Below are positions 50,002 through 60,228 of a DNA stretch of 64,000 bases, one piece after another. Within the stretch, counting starts at the first letter, position 1; each line of letters opens with the position of its first letter. The position numbers and the translations under genes were made by a program. The DNA is taken from positions 1 to 64,000 of the forward strand of contig JADGOE010000007.1 in assembly GCA_017883135.1 (NCBI GenBank). Reading direction: 5' to 3'. This DNA comes from Acidimicrobiales bacterium. Lineage in GTDB: Bacteria; Actinomycetota; Acidimicrobiia; Acidimicrobiales; RAAP-2. The notes beneath the pieces were generated by a model that was given only the letters and a program-made list of their open reading frames with translations, had not been told where the DNA came from and did not search any database.

Positions 50002-51208
50002 CGGGCGACTGCGGCTCTCCCTCGACGTCACTGCCGTGCCCGCCCGACCGGTGGGGGCCGGCCACTACACCCTGGAGCTGGCCGGTGCGCTGGCCGCACG
50101 ACCCGATGTCGATCTGGTGCTGTTCGGCCGGCGGTCCGACCACGCCCGCTGGCGCATCGCCGCCCCGGCCGCCCAGTTGGTCGCTGCCGCACCGGAGGCG
50201 CGTCCCCTCCGCCTGGCCTGGGAACAGCTACGCCTGGCATCGTTGTTGGTGCAACAGTCCATCGCCGTTCACCACGGCCCGCACTACACGATGCCCGAGC
50301 GATCGCGGGTGCCGGCGGTGGTCACCGTGCACGACCTGAGCTTCTTCGAAGCCCCCCAGTGGCACGAGCGATCCAAGGTGCTGCTCTTCAAACGGGCTAT
50401 TTCGGTCGCGGCCCGGCGCGCCGCGGCAGTGGTCTGCCCCAGTCGTGCGACCGCCGAGGAGCTGGCCCGATGGTGCCGCGTGGACGCCGAGGTGTTCGTC
50501 GCCCACCACGGTGTCGATACCCGGCGGTTCCGACCGGACGAGCCCTCGCCCGGGGCCGACGCCGGGTCATTGTCACGGCTTGACCCCCGACTGAGCGGGG
50601 GCCGTCCCTATCTCCTCTTCGTAGGGACGCTCGAGCCCCGAAAGGACGTTCCTTCCCTAGTCGGCGCGTTCGCCAGCATCGCCGACCGCCACCCGGACGC
50701 CTTGCTGGTGCTCGCTGGCGGTCGCGGATGGGGGGCCAAGGAGGTCGATCAGGCGGTCGACTCGTCGGGACTCGCAGCGCGCGTCGTGCAGACCGGGTAT
50801 GTCGCCGACGGGGTGATCCCCGCACTCCTTCGGTCGGCGGCTGCGGCGGTCTACCCCGCGCTCTACGAAGGGTTCGGCCTCCCTGCGCTGGAAGCGCTGG
50901 CCTGTGGAGCGCCGCTGGTGACCACGTCGGGAACGGCGATGGAGGAGGTGGCCGGTGATGCTGCACTCCTCGTCGAGCCCGGTGACCGGGCCGGGCTGGC
51001 CGACGCCCTCGATGCGGTGCTGGATGCCGGGGTGAGCGACAGCGGGGCAAGAGGCCAGCCAGGTTCGGCGGCGCCAGATCGGCGCCGGCGGGGCTTCGAC
51101 ATCGTGGCCGAGCACACGTGGGACGCGAGTGCCGCTCGGCACATGGAGGCCTATCGCTGCGCGTCCCACGACGTCGGCCGACCGGGGGGAAGTGGCCCAG
51201 GCGCGTAG
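49994..51208 (+). CDS. GT4-family glycosyltransferase (3 of 3 in tandem)
   Basis: VHDLSFFEAPQWH, FVGTLEPRKDVPSLVGAF, VYPALYEGFGLPALEALACGAPLV; 8-bp overlap with upstream gene. Confidence 0.88.
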   Translation: MDDGRLRLSLDVTAVPARPVGAGHYTLELAGALAARPDVDLVLFGRRSDHARWRIAAPAAQLVAAAPEARPLRLAWEQLRLASLLVQQSIAVHHGPHYTMPERSRVPAVVTVHDLSFFEAPQWHERSKVLLFKRAISVAARRAAAVVCPSRATAEELARWCRVDAEVFVAHHGVDTRRFRPDEPSPGADAGSLSRLDPRLSGGRPYLLFVGTLEPRKDVPSLVGAFASIADRHPDALLVLAGGRGWGAKEVDQAVDSSGLAARVVQTGYVADGVIPALLRSAAAAVYPALYEGFGLPALEALACGAPLVTTSGTAMEEVAGDAALLVEPGDRAGLADALDAVLDAGVSDSGARGQPGSAAPDRRRRGFDIVAEHTWDASAARHMEAYRCASHDVGRPGGSGPGA

Positions 51209-51212
51209 CCAG

Positions 51213-51218
51213 TAGGGT
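51213..51218 (+). promoter_or_regulatory. Predicted -10 box TAGGGT, 8 nt before GTG of the epimerase gene
   Basis: TANNNT motif with leaderless spacing. Confidence 0.35.
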
Positions 51219-51226
51219 GATCCGTT

Positions 51227-52126
51227 GTGCGCTCCCTGATCACCGGCGGTCGCGGCTTTGTGGGCCAGTGGCTGGCCGGCCATCTCCGCGACCTGGGTGA
51301 TGACGTGGTCGCCATCGACCAAGAGGTCGAGATCACCGACCCGGGCGCCCTGCTCGCCGCGGTGTCCGACGCCGCCCCCGACGCCATCTACCATCTGGCG
51401 GCCCTGACCCATGTCGGGCAGTCGTGGGACGAGCCCCTCCGCGTGCTCGAGGTGAACGTCATCGGGACCGGGGCCCTGTTGGCAGCCGCACGCGAGTGCG
51501 GCACCGACCCGCGGATCCTGGTTACCAGTTCAGCCGAGGTGTACGGGGCGGTCACCGACCCCGATCGCCTGCCCCTGCGCGAGGACTCGCCGACTGCCCC
51601 GCTGACTCCGTACGCAGCCAGCAAGCTGGCGGCAGAGGCGCTGGTGGCCCAGGCATACCTCGGCCATGGGCAGCACGTGATCACGGTCCGCCCGTTCAAT
51701 CACATCGGTCCTGGCCAGACCCCCAATTTCGCAGTTCCTGCGCTGGCCAGACGCATCGTGGCGGCCGAGCGGAGCGGCGCGGGGACCATCCTGGTGGGCA
51801 ACCTGTCGGGCCGCCGTGACTTCACCGACGTGCGTGACGTGGTGAGGGCCTATCGGCTGTTGATCGAGTCCGGTCTCCCCGGAGGCGTGTACAACGTCTG
51901 CTCGGGGCGCGACGTGCCGATCAGGGAGATCGCCGACGGTCTGCTCGGTCTGGCCGGCACCTCGCTCGAGTTCGAGATCGATCCGTCCCTGGTGCGGCCC
52001 GTCGAGGTCCCGGTGCTTCGCGGGGACCCGGGTCGACTCGAGAACGCCACCGGGTGGAAGCCGGAGGTCCCGTTGGAGCAGACCCTGGCCGACGTGTTGG
52101 CGTACTGGCGCAAGCACGAAGACTGA
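51227..52126 (+). CDS. NAD-dependent epimerase/dehydratase, GDP-mannose 4,6-dehydratase / GDP-deoxymannose reductase-like
   Basis: ITGGRGFVGQWLAGHL, HLAALTHVGQSWDEPLRVLEVNVIGT, PYAASKLAAEAL, RPFNHIGPGQTPNFAVPAL. Confidence 0.85.
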   Translation: MRSLITGGRGFVGQWLAGHLRDLGDDVVAIDQEVEITDPGALLAAVSDAAPDAIYHLAALTHVGQSWDEPLRVLEVNVIGTGALLAAARECGTDPRILVTSSAEVYGAVTDPDRLPLREDSPTAPLTPYAASKLAAEALVAQAYLGHGQHVITVRPFNHIGPGQTPNFAVPALARRIVAAERSGAGTILVGNLSGRRDFTDVRDVVRAYRLLIESGLPGGVYNVCSGRDVPIREIADGLLGLAGTSLEFEIDPSLVRPVEVPVLRGDPGRLENATGWKPEVPLEQTLADVLAYWRKHED

Positions 52127-52139
52127 GTCGTGCTTGCGC
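52108..52139 (+). terminator. Perfect 12-bp inverted repeat (GCGCAAGCACGA / TCGTGCTTGCGC) spanning the stop codon
   Basis: Arms 52108-52119 and 52128-52139, 8-nt loop containing the TGA. Confidence 0.65.
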
Positions 52140-52172
52140 GAAGAACGGCCCGCTGCGAGCGAGCCGTTCTTC
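52140..52172 (+). terminator. Second adjacent inverted repeat (GAAGAACGGC / GCCGTTCTTC)
   Basis: Perfect 10-bp arms 52140-52149 and 52163-52172; lies between convergent genes. Confidence 0.65.
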
Positions 52173-52275
52173 AGAGGACCACGAATCGGCCCTGCGATGC
52201 GATGGCACCCTGTGGGCACCTGCCGTCCCGCCGCCGAACCGGGGGGCCACCGGCGGCAGTCGGCGATCCGGACTG

Positions 52276-52677
52276 TCAGACGGCCACCGAAGGGATCATG
52301 GTGCGGAGCTGGCTCCGAGCGTCTTTGGCTTGGGCGTGGGCCTGCTTGGCCAGGTCGCGGGCCTGGGAGGGGAGCCGGTCCTCGAAGGGGGCGAAGACAG
52401 CCTCTACCCGCTCGATGATCTCTTCGACCCGCTCCATCATCTCGTCGACCTTGGAGTCCACGTTGTGGAAGGCCCCACTGAGGTCCGAGCGCACGGCGGC
52501 GACACGGTCCTCGATCCCCGACTTGGGGTCGGACAGACGCTTGAGCAGTTCCTGACGCTGGACCTGGGCCTGCTGGAAGCCCAGCACACCGGCGCCGATG
52601 ACCACGTAGGTGGCGTCCTTGGCCACCGCGGCGATGTCTTTGGCGGTCTTGGCGAGGTCGGTGTTTATCTCTGGCAT
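52276..52677 (-). CDS. Small coiled-coil/phasin-like hypothetical protein
   Basis: 133 aa amphipathic helical sequence; ATG 52677 preceded by GGAG-type RBS. Confidence 0.7.
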   Translation of the reverse strand: MPEINTDLAKTAKDIAAVAKDATYVVIGAGVLGFQQAQVQRQELLKRLSDPKSGIEDRVAAVRSDLSGAFHNVDSKVDEMMERVEEIIERVEAVFAPFEDRLPSQARDLAKQAHAQAKDARSQLRTMIPSVAV

Positions 52678-52752
52678 GGTGCTCTCCTTTGGATGAGTGG
52701 GCGCAATCCCTATGAACCGCAACGGTGGTGGTGCCACCGCCTATGGGTACAA

Positions 52753-52780
52753 GTGTATACACAATGATAAACATTTGCAA
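52753..52780 (-). promoter_or_regulatory. AT-rich promoter/operator candidate for the minus-strand phasin-like gene
   Basis: Perfect palindrome GTGTATACAC (52753-52762) overlapping a minus-strand TATACA -10; TTGCAA at 52775-52780 as -35 (15-bp spacer). Confidence 0.4.
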
Positions 52781-52887
52781 GCACTCCGGTCGGTCCGGTC
52801 GTCCCTGCTTCGGGGGCTCGTCGCCAAAGGTAGTGACCTGGCAGGTCACCCTCGGCAGCGCCGTGGCCCGATAACCTCTTGCCTCTG

Positions 52888-55800
52888 ATGGAAACACTGG
52901 CCCCGCCGGTCGTCGCCGTCGTCGTCGCCCACGATCCCGGTCCGTGGTTTGAAGAGACGCTGGCCTCACTTGGCTCACAGGACTATGCAGAGCTCTCCGT
53001 TCTGGTCCTCGACGACGCCGGTGCCGAGGACCTGACGTCGCGGGTGGCCTCGGTGCTGCCCACCGCTTACGTGCGCCGGTTCGGGGAGAACAGGGGCTTC
53101 GGCGCCACCGCCAACCAGGTGCGTTCGATGGTGGACGGCGCCGCCTACTTCCTGCTCTGCCACGACGACGTGGCCCTGTTCCCCGACACGACCCACCTGC
53201 TGGTGGAGGAGGCGTTTCGCTCCAACGCGGGAATTGTCTCCCCCAAGGTGGTCAGCTGGGACGATCCTGGGCGCCTGATCCACGTGGGGATGATGGTGGA
53301 CAAGGGCGGATCGGTGGTCGACCGGGTGCATGCCAACGAGATCGACCACGGCCAGCATGATGCCGTCCGCGATGTGTTCGTGGCCCCAGGTGGGTGCACC
53401 TTGGTGCGGGCCGACCTGTTCGAAGAGCTCGGGGGTTTCGACCCCGCCATCGTCGCCATGGGTGAGGACCTCGACCTGTGCTGGCGCGCTCAGGTGGCGG
53501 GCGCCCGCATCATCGTCGCCCCCGATGCCCGGGTCCGCCACCTCGAGGAGCTGGCCAGCGGAGCGCGTGCCCTCGAAGGGTCGCTTCTGGCTCCCGTCAC
53601 CGACACGGCTCCCGTCACCGACACGGCACCCGTGTCGAAGGCCCGGACCGAGTACCCGGTCACATTGCAGGAGCTCCAGCGCCGGCACGAGCTGCTGGCG
53701 GTGCTCAAGTGCTATGGCCGGTTCCATCTGGTCCGGGTGCTGCCCCAGGTGCTGATCCTGGCCCTCGGTGAAGTGATCGTCGCCGAGCTGGCAGGAAACA
53801 GGCTCCGGGCACGGGCCGTTGTGCGGGCCTGGCGGTGGAATCTGGGCCGGCTCTCCACCGTGCGTCGCCAGCGGGCCGAGCTCCGGCATCACCGCCGGCT
53901 CGGTGACAAGGAGATCCGGCTGCTCCAGGTGGGTGGGAGTGCACGGCTGTCCGCGTATGGGCGCAGGGTCTTCCAACACGGGTTCCACGGCGCCCATGCC
54001 GACGAGATGGCTGCCGCCGAAGAGGACCTGGCGGGCGCACCCGATGTGCCGGCCCCGGCCACGCCGGCTCCGGCTGGCAGCCCGCCTGCCCGCGGTCGGT
54101 TGAGCGGTCAGGCCCGCCTGGTCACATGGCTGGCGGCGACGCTGGTGGTGGTCGTCGGCACCAGGGGGGTGCTGGGCGGCCGGTTGCCGTCGCTCGGACA
54201 GTTCGCACCGTTCCCCGGTTGGTCCCCGACGATCGCCGAGTTCTTCACCGGCTGGCACCCCTCGGGGGTGGGGACGACCGCACCGGCCACTCCCGCGCTT
54301 GCCTTGGCCGGCATGGTCGGCACCATCCTGCTGGGAGCGATGGGAGTTGCCCAGAAGGTGCTGATCTTCGCCTGCGTGCCGGTCGGCGTGTGGGGAGTCG
54401 TGCGACTGCTCCGCCCATTCGGGTCGCAGCGAGCCTCGTTGGTGTCCGGGCTGGCCTACCTGGCCATGGCGCTCCCCTACAACGCGCTTGCGATGGGACG
54501 GTGGGGTGCACTGGTCACCTATGCGGGGGCGCCATGGGTACTGGCGTCTCTGTTCCGGGCCACCGGCTCGGCCCCCTACGGCACTCCGGACCTGCCGTCG
54601 TCTGCGTTCCCACAAGAGAGCGCCCCGGCCGAAGGCGACCGCCGCCCCCTCCAGACGGTGGCGGCACGGTGGGCACGCTTCACCGGACGCCACGGCTTGT
54701 TCGGGAGCATGCTGGCGTTGGGCCTGATCGAGGCCGTCCTCGTTTCCTTCGTACCTGCTGCGGCCGTGGTGGTGGTGCTGGCGGCGGTTGCCCTGGTGGC
54801 CTCTTCGCTCCTCTTCGGGGACTGGCGTTCCAGCGGCCGGTCCCTCAGGCTGGCACTCGGCGCCACGTTGGTCGCCGGGGCCATCTGCCTGCCGTGGTTG
54901 ATCGGTGTCTTGTCGGCCGGTCGCGGAGCGGTGGCCGTCTTCGGCGTGGCGACTCCGACGTCGGAGGCCGCAACGTGGGGCTCGCTACTGCGGTTCGCCG
55001 TCGGCCCCATCGGCGTGTCACCTCTGGCATGGGGATTCGCCGTGGCGGCCCTGGTGCCGCTGATCCTGGCCCGGGGGCCGCGGTTCCGATGGGCGGGCAG
55101 GCTCTGGTCCATCGCCCTGGTGTTCTGGGTCGTGGCCTGGATCATCGGGCGGGGATGGACCGGCAGCCTGGCCATCGATCCACTGGTCCTGCTGGGCCCG
55201 GCCGCGGTGGCCGTCGCCGCATCGATCGGACTGGGGATCGCTGCGTTTGAAGAGGACCTGCGGCGGGCCGAGTTCGGATGGCGCCAGATGGTGACCGTGG
55301 CGGCAACCGTGGCAGTGGTGCTCGCCTGCATCCCCACGCTGGTCTCCGCACTGCCGGGGCGTTGGGACCTGCCGATCAACGACTTCAGCCAGTCGGTGGG
55401 TTGGATGCACACAAAGGTGTCGGAGGGGGCGTTCCGGGTCCTCTGGTTGGGCGACCCACGCTCCCTCAACCAGGGTTCGTGGGGTGCAGGTGACGGACTG
55501 GCCTACGCCACTTCTGAGGACGGCGGTCCCGATGCGCGGTGGTTGTGGAATGCGGCCGGACCGGGTCCTGCGTCCGGCCTGGCCTCGGCGGTCAACCTGG
55601 CCCGCTCGGACGGAACCGACCGGTTGGGCACGATGCTGGCCCCAGCAGGTGTCCGCTATGTGGTGCTGCTGACCTCGGTGGCCCCCGAAATTACTGGCGA
55701 GCAGAGTCCCCAGCAACTCCCTGTTCCCTCCGACCTGGCACCGGCCCTGGCCCGCCAACTGGACTTGAGCCAGGTGATCGCGGGCACCGGGATCACCGTC

Positions 55801-56325
55801 TACGACAATGCCGCATGGATACCCCAACGGGCAGAAGTGGCGGCCGGGGCGGCTCCTGGTGCGGGTGCGAGGCCCGGTGTGCTGGCCACTGACCCAGGCT
55901 CGAGGATGGTGCCGGGTGCGAAACCCGTGCTGCCCGGTCCCGCGGCGTCCCGCGTCTACCGTGGTCCGCTGTCGAAGGGCACCGTGCTTGCCGCCGAGGC
56001 CCCTGCCGGTAGCTGGAGCCTGATCACGGCGTCAGGTGCGCAGGCTCCACACGCACCGTCGTTCGGGTGGGGAGGGCGCTACCGCGTGGACGTTGCAGGT
56101 GCGGGCACACTGCGCTTCGACGGCGGCCCGCTCCTGTTGGTATCCGCCATCGTCTCGATCATCGTGTGGGTGCTGGCGGTGGCCGCGATCATCGGGCGGC
56201 GGTGGGCCCGCCCGCGCCGGCACCTGCCGGGGGGTGGTCGCCGGCACAGGGTTGCCGATGACGGGTCGACGCCCGATCGCACCTGGGGTCGCGGCGAGGC
56301 GATCGTCGCCGAGGACGTGCCGTGA
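52888..56325 (+). CDS. Very large GT2 glycosyltransferase fused to a polytopic membrane protein
   Basis: N-terminal GT2 (VVVAHDPGPWFEETLASLGSQDYAELSVLVLDDAG, GEDLDLCWRAQ) followed by many TM segments; about 1145 aa. Confidence 0.88.
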   Translation: METLAPPVVAVVVAHDPGPWFEETLASLGSQDYAELSVLVLDDAGAEDLTSRVASVLPTAYVRRFGENRGFGATANQVRSMVDGAAYFLLCHDDVALFPDTTHLLVEEAFRSNAGIVSPKVVSWDDPGRLIHVGMMVDKGGSVVDRVHANEIDHGQHDAVRDVFVAPGGCTLVRADLFEELGGFDPAIVAMGEDLDLCWRAQVAGARIIVAPDARVRHLEELASGARALEGSLLAPVTDTAPVTDTAPVSKARTEYPVTLQELQRRHELLAVLKCYGRFHLVRVLPQVLILALGEVIVAELAGNRLRARAVVRAWRWNLGRLSTVRRQRAELRHHRRLGDKEIRLLQVGGSARLSAYGRRVFQHGFHGAHADEMAAAEEDLAGAPDVPAPATPAPAGSPPARGRLSGQARLVTWLAATLVVVVGTRGVLGGRLPSLGQFAPFPGWSPTIAEFFTGWHPSGVGTTAPATPALALAGMVGTILLGAMGVAQKVLIFACVPVGVWGVVRLLRPFGSQRASLVSGLAYLAMALPYNALAMGRWGALVTYAGAPWVLASLFRATGSAPYGTPDLPSSAFPQESAPAEGDRRPLQTVAARWARFTGRHGLFGSMLALGLIEAVLVSFVPAAAVVVVLAAVALVASSLLFGDWRSSGRSLRLALGATLVAGAICLPWLIGVLSAGRGAVAVFGVATPTSEAATWGSLLRFAVGPIGVSPLAWGFAVAALVPLILARGPRFRWAGRLWSIALVFWVVAWIIGRGWTGSLAIDPLVLLGPAAVAVAASIGLGIAAFEEDLRRAEFGWRQMVTVAATVAVVLACIPTLVSALPGRWDLPINDFSQSVGWMHTKVSEGAFRVLWLGDPRSLNQGSWGAGDGLAYATSEDGGPDARWLWNAAGPGPASGLASAVNLARSDGTDRLGTMLAPAGVRYVVLLTSVAPEITGEQSPQQLPVPSDLAPALARQLDLSQVIAGTGITVYDNAAWIPQRAEVAAGAAPGAGARPGVLATDPGSRMVPGAKPVLPGPAASRVYRGPLSKGTVLAAEAPAGSWSLITASGAQAPHAPSFGWGGRYRVDVAGAGTLRFDGGPLLLVSAIVSIIVWVLAVAAIIGRRWARPRRHLPGGGRRHRVADDGSTPDRTWGRGEAIVAEDVP
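53590..53637. repeat. 18-bp coding repeat (GCTCCCGTCACCGACACG x2 plus partial) in the linker after the GT2 domain
   Basis: Encodes APVTDTAPVTDTAPVS. Confidence 0.8.
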
Positions 56326-57842
56326 CCGGCCCGGGGGAGGGGGTGGCCGAAGCTCCCGACGCGGTGCCGGGACCCGCCCGGGTGACCCGCCGCCGCCCGC
56401 CCCGACCGGTGCGCGGACGATGGGCCATGGTGGTGACGGTGCTGGTGACGGTAACCGTCGTGGCGGCGGTCACCGTCACCGTGCCTGCCCCCACCGCGGC
56501 GCCGGCGCCGGGTTCGGGCGACGGGATCGTCGTCGCGCCGGCCGGTGCCCACTCCTCCTCGGCTTTCTGCTCGGCCGGAACGGGGACGGCGGTGGCCAGC
56601 ACCGTCTACCTGACCAATACGACCTCCAAGGTGGTCGACGGCGTGATGACCACCGTCGGCGCCTCCGGCGGCACCGGCCCCATCCCGACCGTGAGCCGGC
56701 GGGTGGCTGTCCCGCCGTTGGGCAGCGAAGCGGTGAACCCTGCCAGTGGGATGCCGGCCGGCGACATCGCCTCGTCATTCGTCTTCGCCGGCGGGGGAGT
56801 GACGGCCACCCAGGTAGTGTCCGGTCCCGGCGGCTGGAGCTCGGCGCCCTGCGCCTCCCAGGTGTCCGCCCAGTGGTCGTTCGCCGGAGGATCGACGTCG
56901 GCCGGCAACACCTTGACGCTCTCCCTCTTCAATCCGGCCGCGGCCCAGGCTGTGGTCAACATCTCGTTCCTCACCCCCGCCGGCGTGGTCAACCCGCAGG
57001 ACTACCAGGCGCTGGTGGTCCCAGCGGGACAGCTGGTGGTGGAGAACGTGGGCGACTTCGTGCAGAACGAGGCGGACATCGCCACGATGGTGGCGGTCGA
57101 GTCGGGGGCCGTGGTCGGCAATGAGCTCCAGCAGTGGTCGTCGAGCGCCCCCGGAGGGGTCTCGCTCCGACTCGGGTCGCCGGTGCCGTCGGCGACGTGG
57201 CGTTTCGCCCAGACCACTGCGCTGCCTGGTACGACGGTGGCCTTCTCGCTGGCCAACTGGGGTTCGGACCCAGTGACCGCCAAGTTCTCCCTGGGCCTGC
57301 CCTCCGCCTCCGTCGTCCCCCGATCGTTGGTGGTGCCGGCACTCTCGATGGCCGTGTTCAACGCCACGGCCATCGGCGGTTGGCCACAGGGGATCCCCTA
57401 TGCGGTGACCGTCGGCGCCTCGGGCCCCATCGTCGTCGGCCGGTCGGTGCAGGCCGCCAAAGGTGCGGTGGCCCCGACGTGGGGGGCGTCCTCCGGAACG
57501 GTCACCGTGGCCTCGGACTGGTTGGTGCCCGGGCCGGGCGTGGTGAACGCCCCGGGCGTGCTCGACGCCGCCATCAAGAGCCTGGCGGTGGCCAACCCGG
57601 GATCGACGCCGGCGCGGGTGGTGGTGACCGCGTTGGGAGCGCGAACCCCGGTGGCCGTGTTCACCGTTGCGCCCCATGAGCTGACCGTCCTCGGCACACG
57701 GCTGGTCGGGGGTCTCTCTACATTCACCGTGACGTCGTCGCAGCCAGTCGATGTCGAAGAGGACGACGCCCCCTCAGGTGCACCCGGTGTCGTCTCGTCG
57801 AGCGGATTCGCGCTGGGTGGCCAGCGCGTTGGGCCCGGCTAG
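56322..57842 (+). CDS. Membrane-anchored secreted protein, DUF5719-like
   Basis: N-terminal TM then beta-rich Gly/Val/Ser/Thr region; GTG start overlaps stop of the GT2-membrane gene. Confidence 0.65.
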   Translation: MTGPGEGVAEAPDAVPGPARVTRRRPPRPVRGRWAMVVTVLVTVTVVAAVTVTVPAPTAAPAPGSGDGIVVAPAGAHSSSAFCSAGTGTAVASTVYLTNTTSKVVDGVMTTVGASGGTGPIPTVSRRVAVPPLGSEAVNPASGMPAGDIASSFVFAGGGVTATQVVSGPGGWSSAPCASQVSAQWSFAGGSTSAGNTLTLSLFNPAAAQAVVNISFLTPAGVVNPQDYQALVVPAGQLVVENVGDFVQNEADIATMVAVESGAVVGNELQQWSSSAPGGVSLRLGSPVPSATWRFAQTTALPGTTVAFSLANWGSDPVTAKFSLGLPSASVVPRSLVVPALSMAVFNATAIGGWPQGIPYAVTVGASGPIVVGRSVQAAKGAVAPTWGASSGTVTVASDWLVPGPGVVNAPGVLDAAIKSLAVANPGSTPARVVVTALGARTPVAVFTVAPHELTVLGTRLVGGLSTFTVTSSQPVDVEEDDAPSGAPGVVSSSGFALGGQRVGPG

Positions 57843-60130
57843 CGCGAGGTCGGCGGCGGCGGCGGCCACGGCGCCTGCTTTGGCCAGTGCCCCGGAGCCT
57901 GTTGGGTCGGCGGGGGCGGCCACGGAGAGGGGGCCTGAGGCCAGTGGCCCGCGGGAGGGGGAGGCCACGGCGCCTTCCCGGGTGCACCGGTCGGTTGGAC
58001 CGGGTCGGCCTGGGGGACAGTGCCAGGCCTGTCGGCAGGGGCGGTGTTGGAGACGCCACTTCCGGTAGGGACAGCCGACTCCGGCCCGACGGTCGGTGCC
58101 TCTTCATCTACGGACGGGGGTACGGAGGCGCCCACCGTCCCGGCCGGCTCACCGCTGGGCGAAGCGTGGGGCGGCCCATCGACGTTGTCGGAGCCGGTGG
58201 GGCCGTGCTGCGATGCGACGAAGATCGGCGGCACCGTCTTCACTCCCTCTGCGTGGACCGGGCGCCCGTAGGCGGTGTCCACCAGGCGACCGACCGTCTC
58301 CCCATCGATGGTCTCCTCGTCCAACAGGGCGCGGGCCACGGCGTCGAGCCCCCCCCGGTGGCGGGCAAGGACCTCGAGGGCGCGCTGCTCCTGGGCTCGG
58401 AGGATGAGCTCCACTTCGTCGTCGATGACCTGGCTGGTGTGCTCCGAGTAGTCACGGGTGTGCATCAGGTCCTCACCCAGGAAGACCTGGCCCTGTGACC
58501 CCCAGGCCATTGGGCCGATCTTGTCGCTCATTCCCCACTCGCGGACCATCTTTCTGGCCAGCTCGGTATTGCCGACCAGGTCGTTGCTGGCCCCGGTGGA
58601 GAGGTCGCCGTAGACGAGCAGTTCGGCAGCCCTCCCGCCCATCCGGACGGCGAGGGAGTCCTCGATGTGCTGGCGCGGATGGATGTGGCGCTCCTCCATC
58701 GGGAGTTGCATGGTCACACCGAGAGCCATGCCGGTGGGCAGGATGGTGACCTTGTGCACCGGGTCGGCATCCGGCAGGACGTAGGCCAGCACGGCGTGCC
58801 CGCCTTCGTGGAAGGCCACCCGCTCCTTTTCGGCGCCGGACAGGACCAGGCTCTCACGACGCTGGCCCATGAGGACTCGGTCACGGGAGGCTTCGAAATC
58901 CTCGTTCTGGATGAGCTTGGCACCCCGCCGGACTGCGTGCAGCGCGGCCTCGTTGACCAGGTTGGCCAGATCGGCACCACTCATGCCGGGGGTGCCGCGG
59001 GCGACTTTGCCCAGGTCGACGGTGGGGTCGACCCGCTTGTCCTTGCAGTGCACCTGCAGGATGGGGAGGCGTTCGTCGAGGTCGGGCAGCGGCACCACGA
59101 TCTGGCGGTCGAACCGACCCGGTCGAAGGATGGCGGCGTCGAGTATGTCGGGGCGGTTGGTGGCGGCCATCACCACGATGCCCTCGGTCGGATCGAACCC
59201 GTCCATCTCCGAGAGCATCTGATTCAGGGTCTGCTCCCGCTCGTCGTGGCCACCGCCCAGTCCGGCGCCACGCTTGCGACCGATGGAGTCGATCTCGTCG
59301 ATGAACACGATGGCCGGCGCCTGCTTGCGGGCGGTGGCGAACAGGTCTCGGACCCGGCTGGCGCCGACGCCGACGAACATCTCCATGAAGTCGGAGCCGC
59401 TCACCGACATGAAGGGCACCCCGGCCTCGCCGGCGACGGCCCGAGCCAAGAGGGTCTTGCCTGTACCGGGGGGGCCGACCAGCAGGATCCCTTTGGGGAT
59501 CCGGGCGCCGATCTCCTTGAACCGGGCCGGGGTCTTCAGGAAGTCCACCACTTCGCTGATCTCGAGCTTGACTCCGCCATAGCCGGCGACGTCGTCGAAC
59601 GTGGTCGACGGTCGCTCGGTCGAGTAGAGCTTGGCTTTGGATCGTCCGATGGACATGATGCTTCCCATCTGGCCCTGCGCCCTTCGGCTGATGAAGAAGA
59701 AGACGCCGACGATCAGGGCCAGCGGGAGGATCCAGGTGAGGAGCGACACCAATGGGTTGGGACTCGGTGTGACGAACTTTGCACGGGATCCGAGGGGTTT
59801 GAGGGCGTTGACCTCCGAATCGGGGGCAGAGAGAGGTCCGCTGACCGTGTACTTGGAGCCGTCGGCGAGCGATCCGGTGATGACGCCGGTCGTGTTGTCG
59901 ACTGTGGCCGTGTTGACCTGCTTGGCCTGGATGTCACTCAAGAACCGGTTGTAGGTGAGGGTGTTCGTGGTCGCCTTGCTGAACAGGCTGGGGATGATCA
60001 ACACGGCGAGGACCGCCACCATGATCACCGCGTAGACGACCAGGCGATTCCTGTTCTGCCCCGGAGCCTCCTGACCGGACCCGTTGGGGGCCGATGGACC
60101 GCTGGGGGCGTTGGGGTTGGGCGGAGTCAC
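57839..60130 (-). CDS. ftsH: ATP-dependent zinc metalloprotease FtsH with Pro/Trp-rich C-terminal tail
   Basis: Two N-terminal TMs, Walker [36 protein letters not shown], zinc motif HEGGHAV; tail with three PWPPPP repeats. Confidence 0.95.
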   Translation of the reverse strand: MTPPNPNAPSGPSAPNGSGQEAPGQNRNRLVVYAVIMVAVLAVLIIPSLFSKATTNTLTYNRFLSDIQAKQVNTATVDNTTGVITGSLADGSKYTVSGPLSAPDSEVNALKPLGSRAKFVTPSPNPLVSLLTWILPLALIVGVFFFISRRAQGQMGSIMSIGRSKAKLYSTERPSTTFDDVAGYGGVKLEISEVVDFLKTPARFKEIGARIPKGILLVGPPGTGKTLLARAVAGEAGVPFMSVSGSDFMEMFVGVGASRVRDLFATARKQAPAIVFIDEIDSIGRKRGAGLGGGHDEREQTLNQMLSEMDGFDPTEGIVVMAATNRPDILDAAILRPGRFDRQIVVPLPDLDERLPILQVHCKDKRVDPTVDLGKVARGTPGMSGADLANLVNEAALHAVRRGAKLIQNEDFEASRDRVLMGQRRESLVLSGAEKERVAFHEGGHAVLAYVLPDADPVHKVTILPTGMALGVTMQLPMEERHIHPRQHIEDSLAVRMGGRAAELLVYGDLSTGASNDLVGNTELARKMVREWGMSDKIGPMAWGSQGQVFLGEDLMHTRDYSEHTSQVIDDEVELILRAQEQRALEVLARHRGGLDAVARALLDEETIDGETVGRLVDTAYGRPVHAEGVKTVPPIFVASQHGPTGSDNVDGPPHASPSGEPAGTVGASVPPSVDEEAPTVGPESAVPTGSGVSNTAPADRPGTVPQADPVQPTGAPGKAPWPPPPAGHWPQAPSPWPPPPTQQAPGHWPKQAPWPPPPPTSR

Positions 60131-60216
60131 CCCTTCATGCTATGCGCACCGGCAGGCTGTTGACGCATCGCGGGGGCACGATCCGAGGCTGCCGCTTGCG
60201 TCGGGGATTCGATCGG

Positions 60217-60222
60217 TATCGT
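60217..60222 (+). promoter_or_regulatory. Predicted -10 box TATCGT, 6 nt before GTG of the CPBP gene
   Basis: TANNNT motif with leaderless spacing; TTGCGT upstream with 15-bp spacer. Confidence 0.4.
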
Positions 60223-60228
60223 GGCAGG

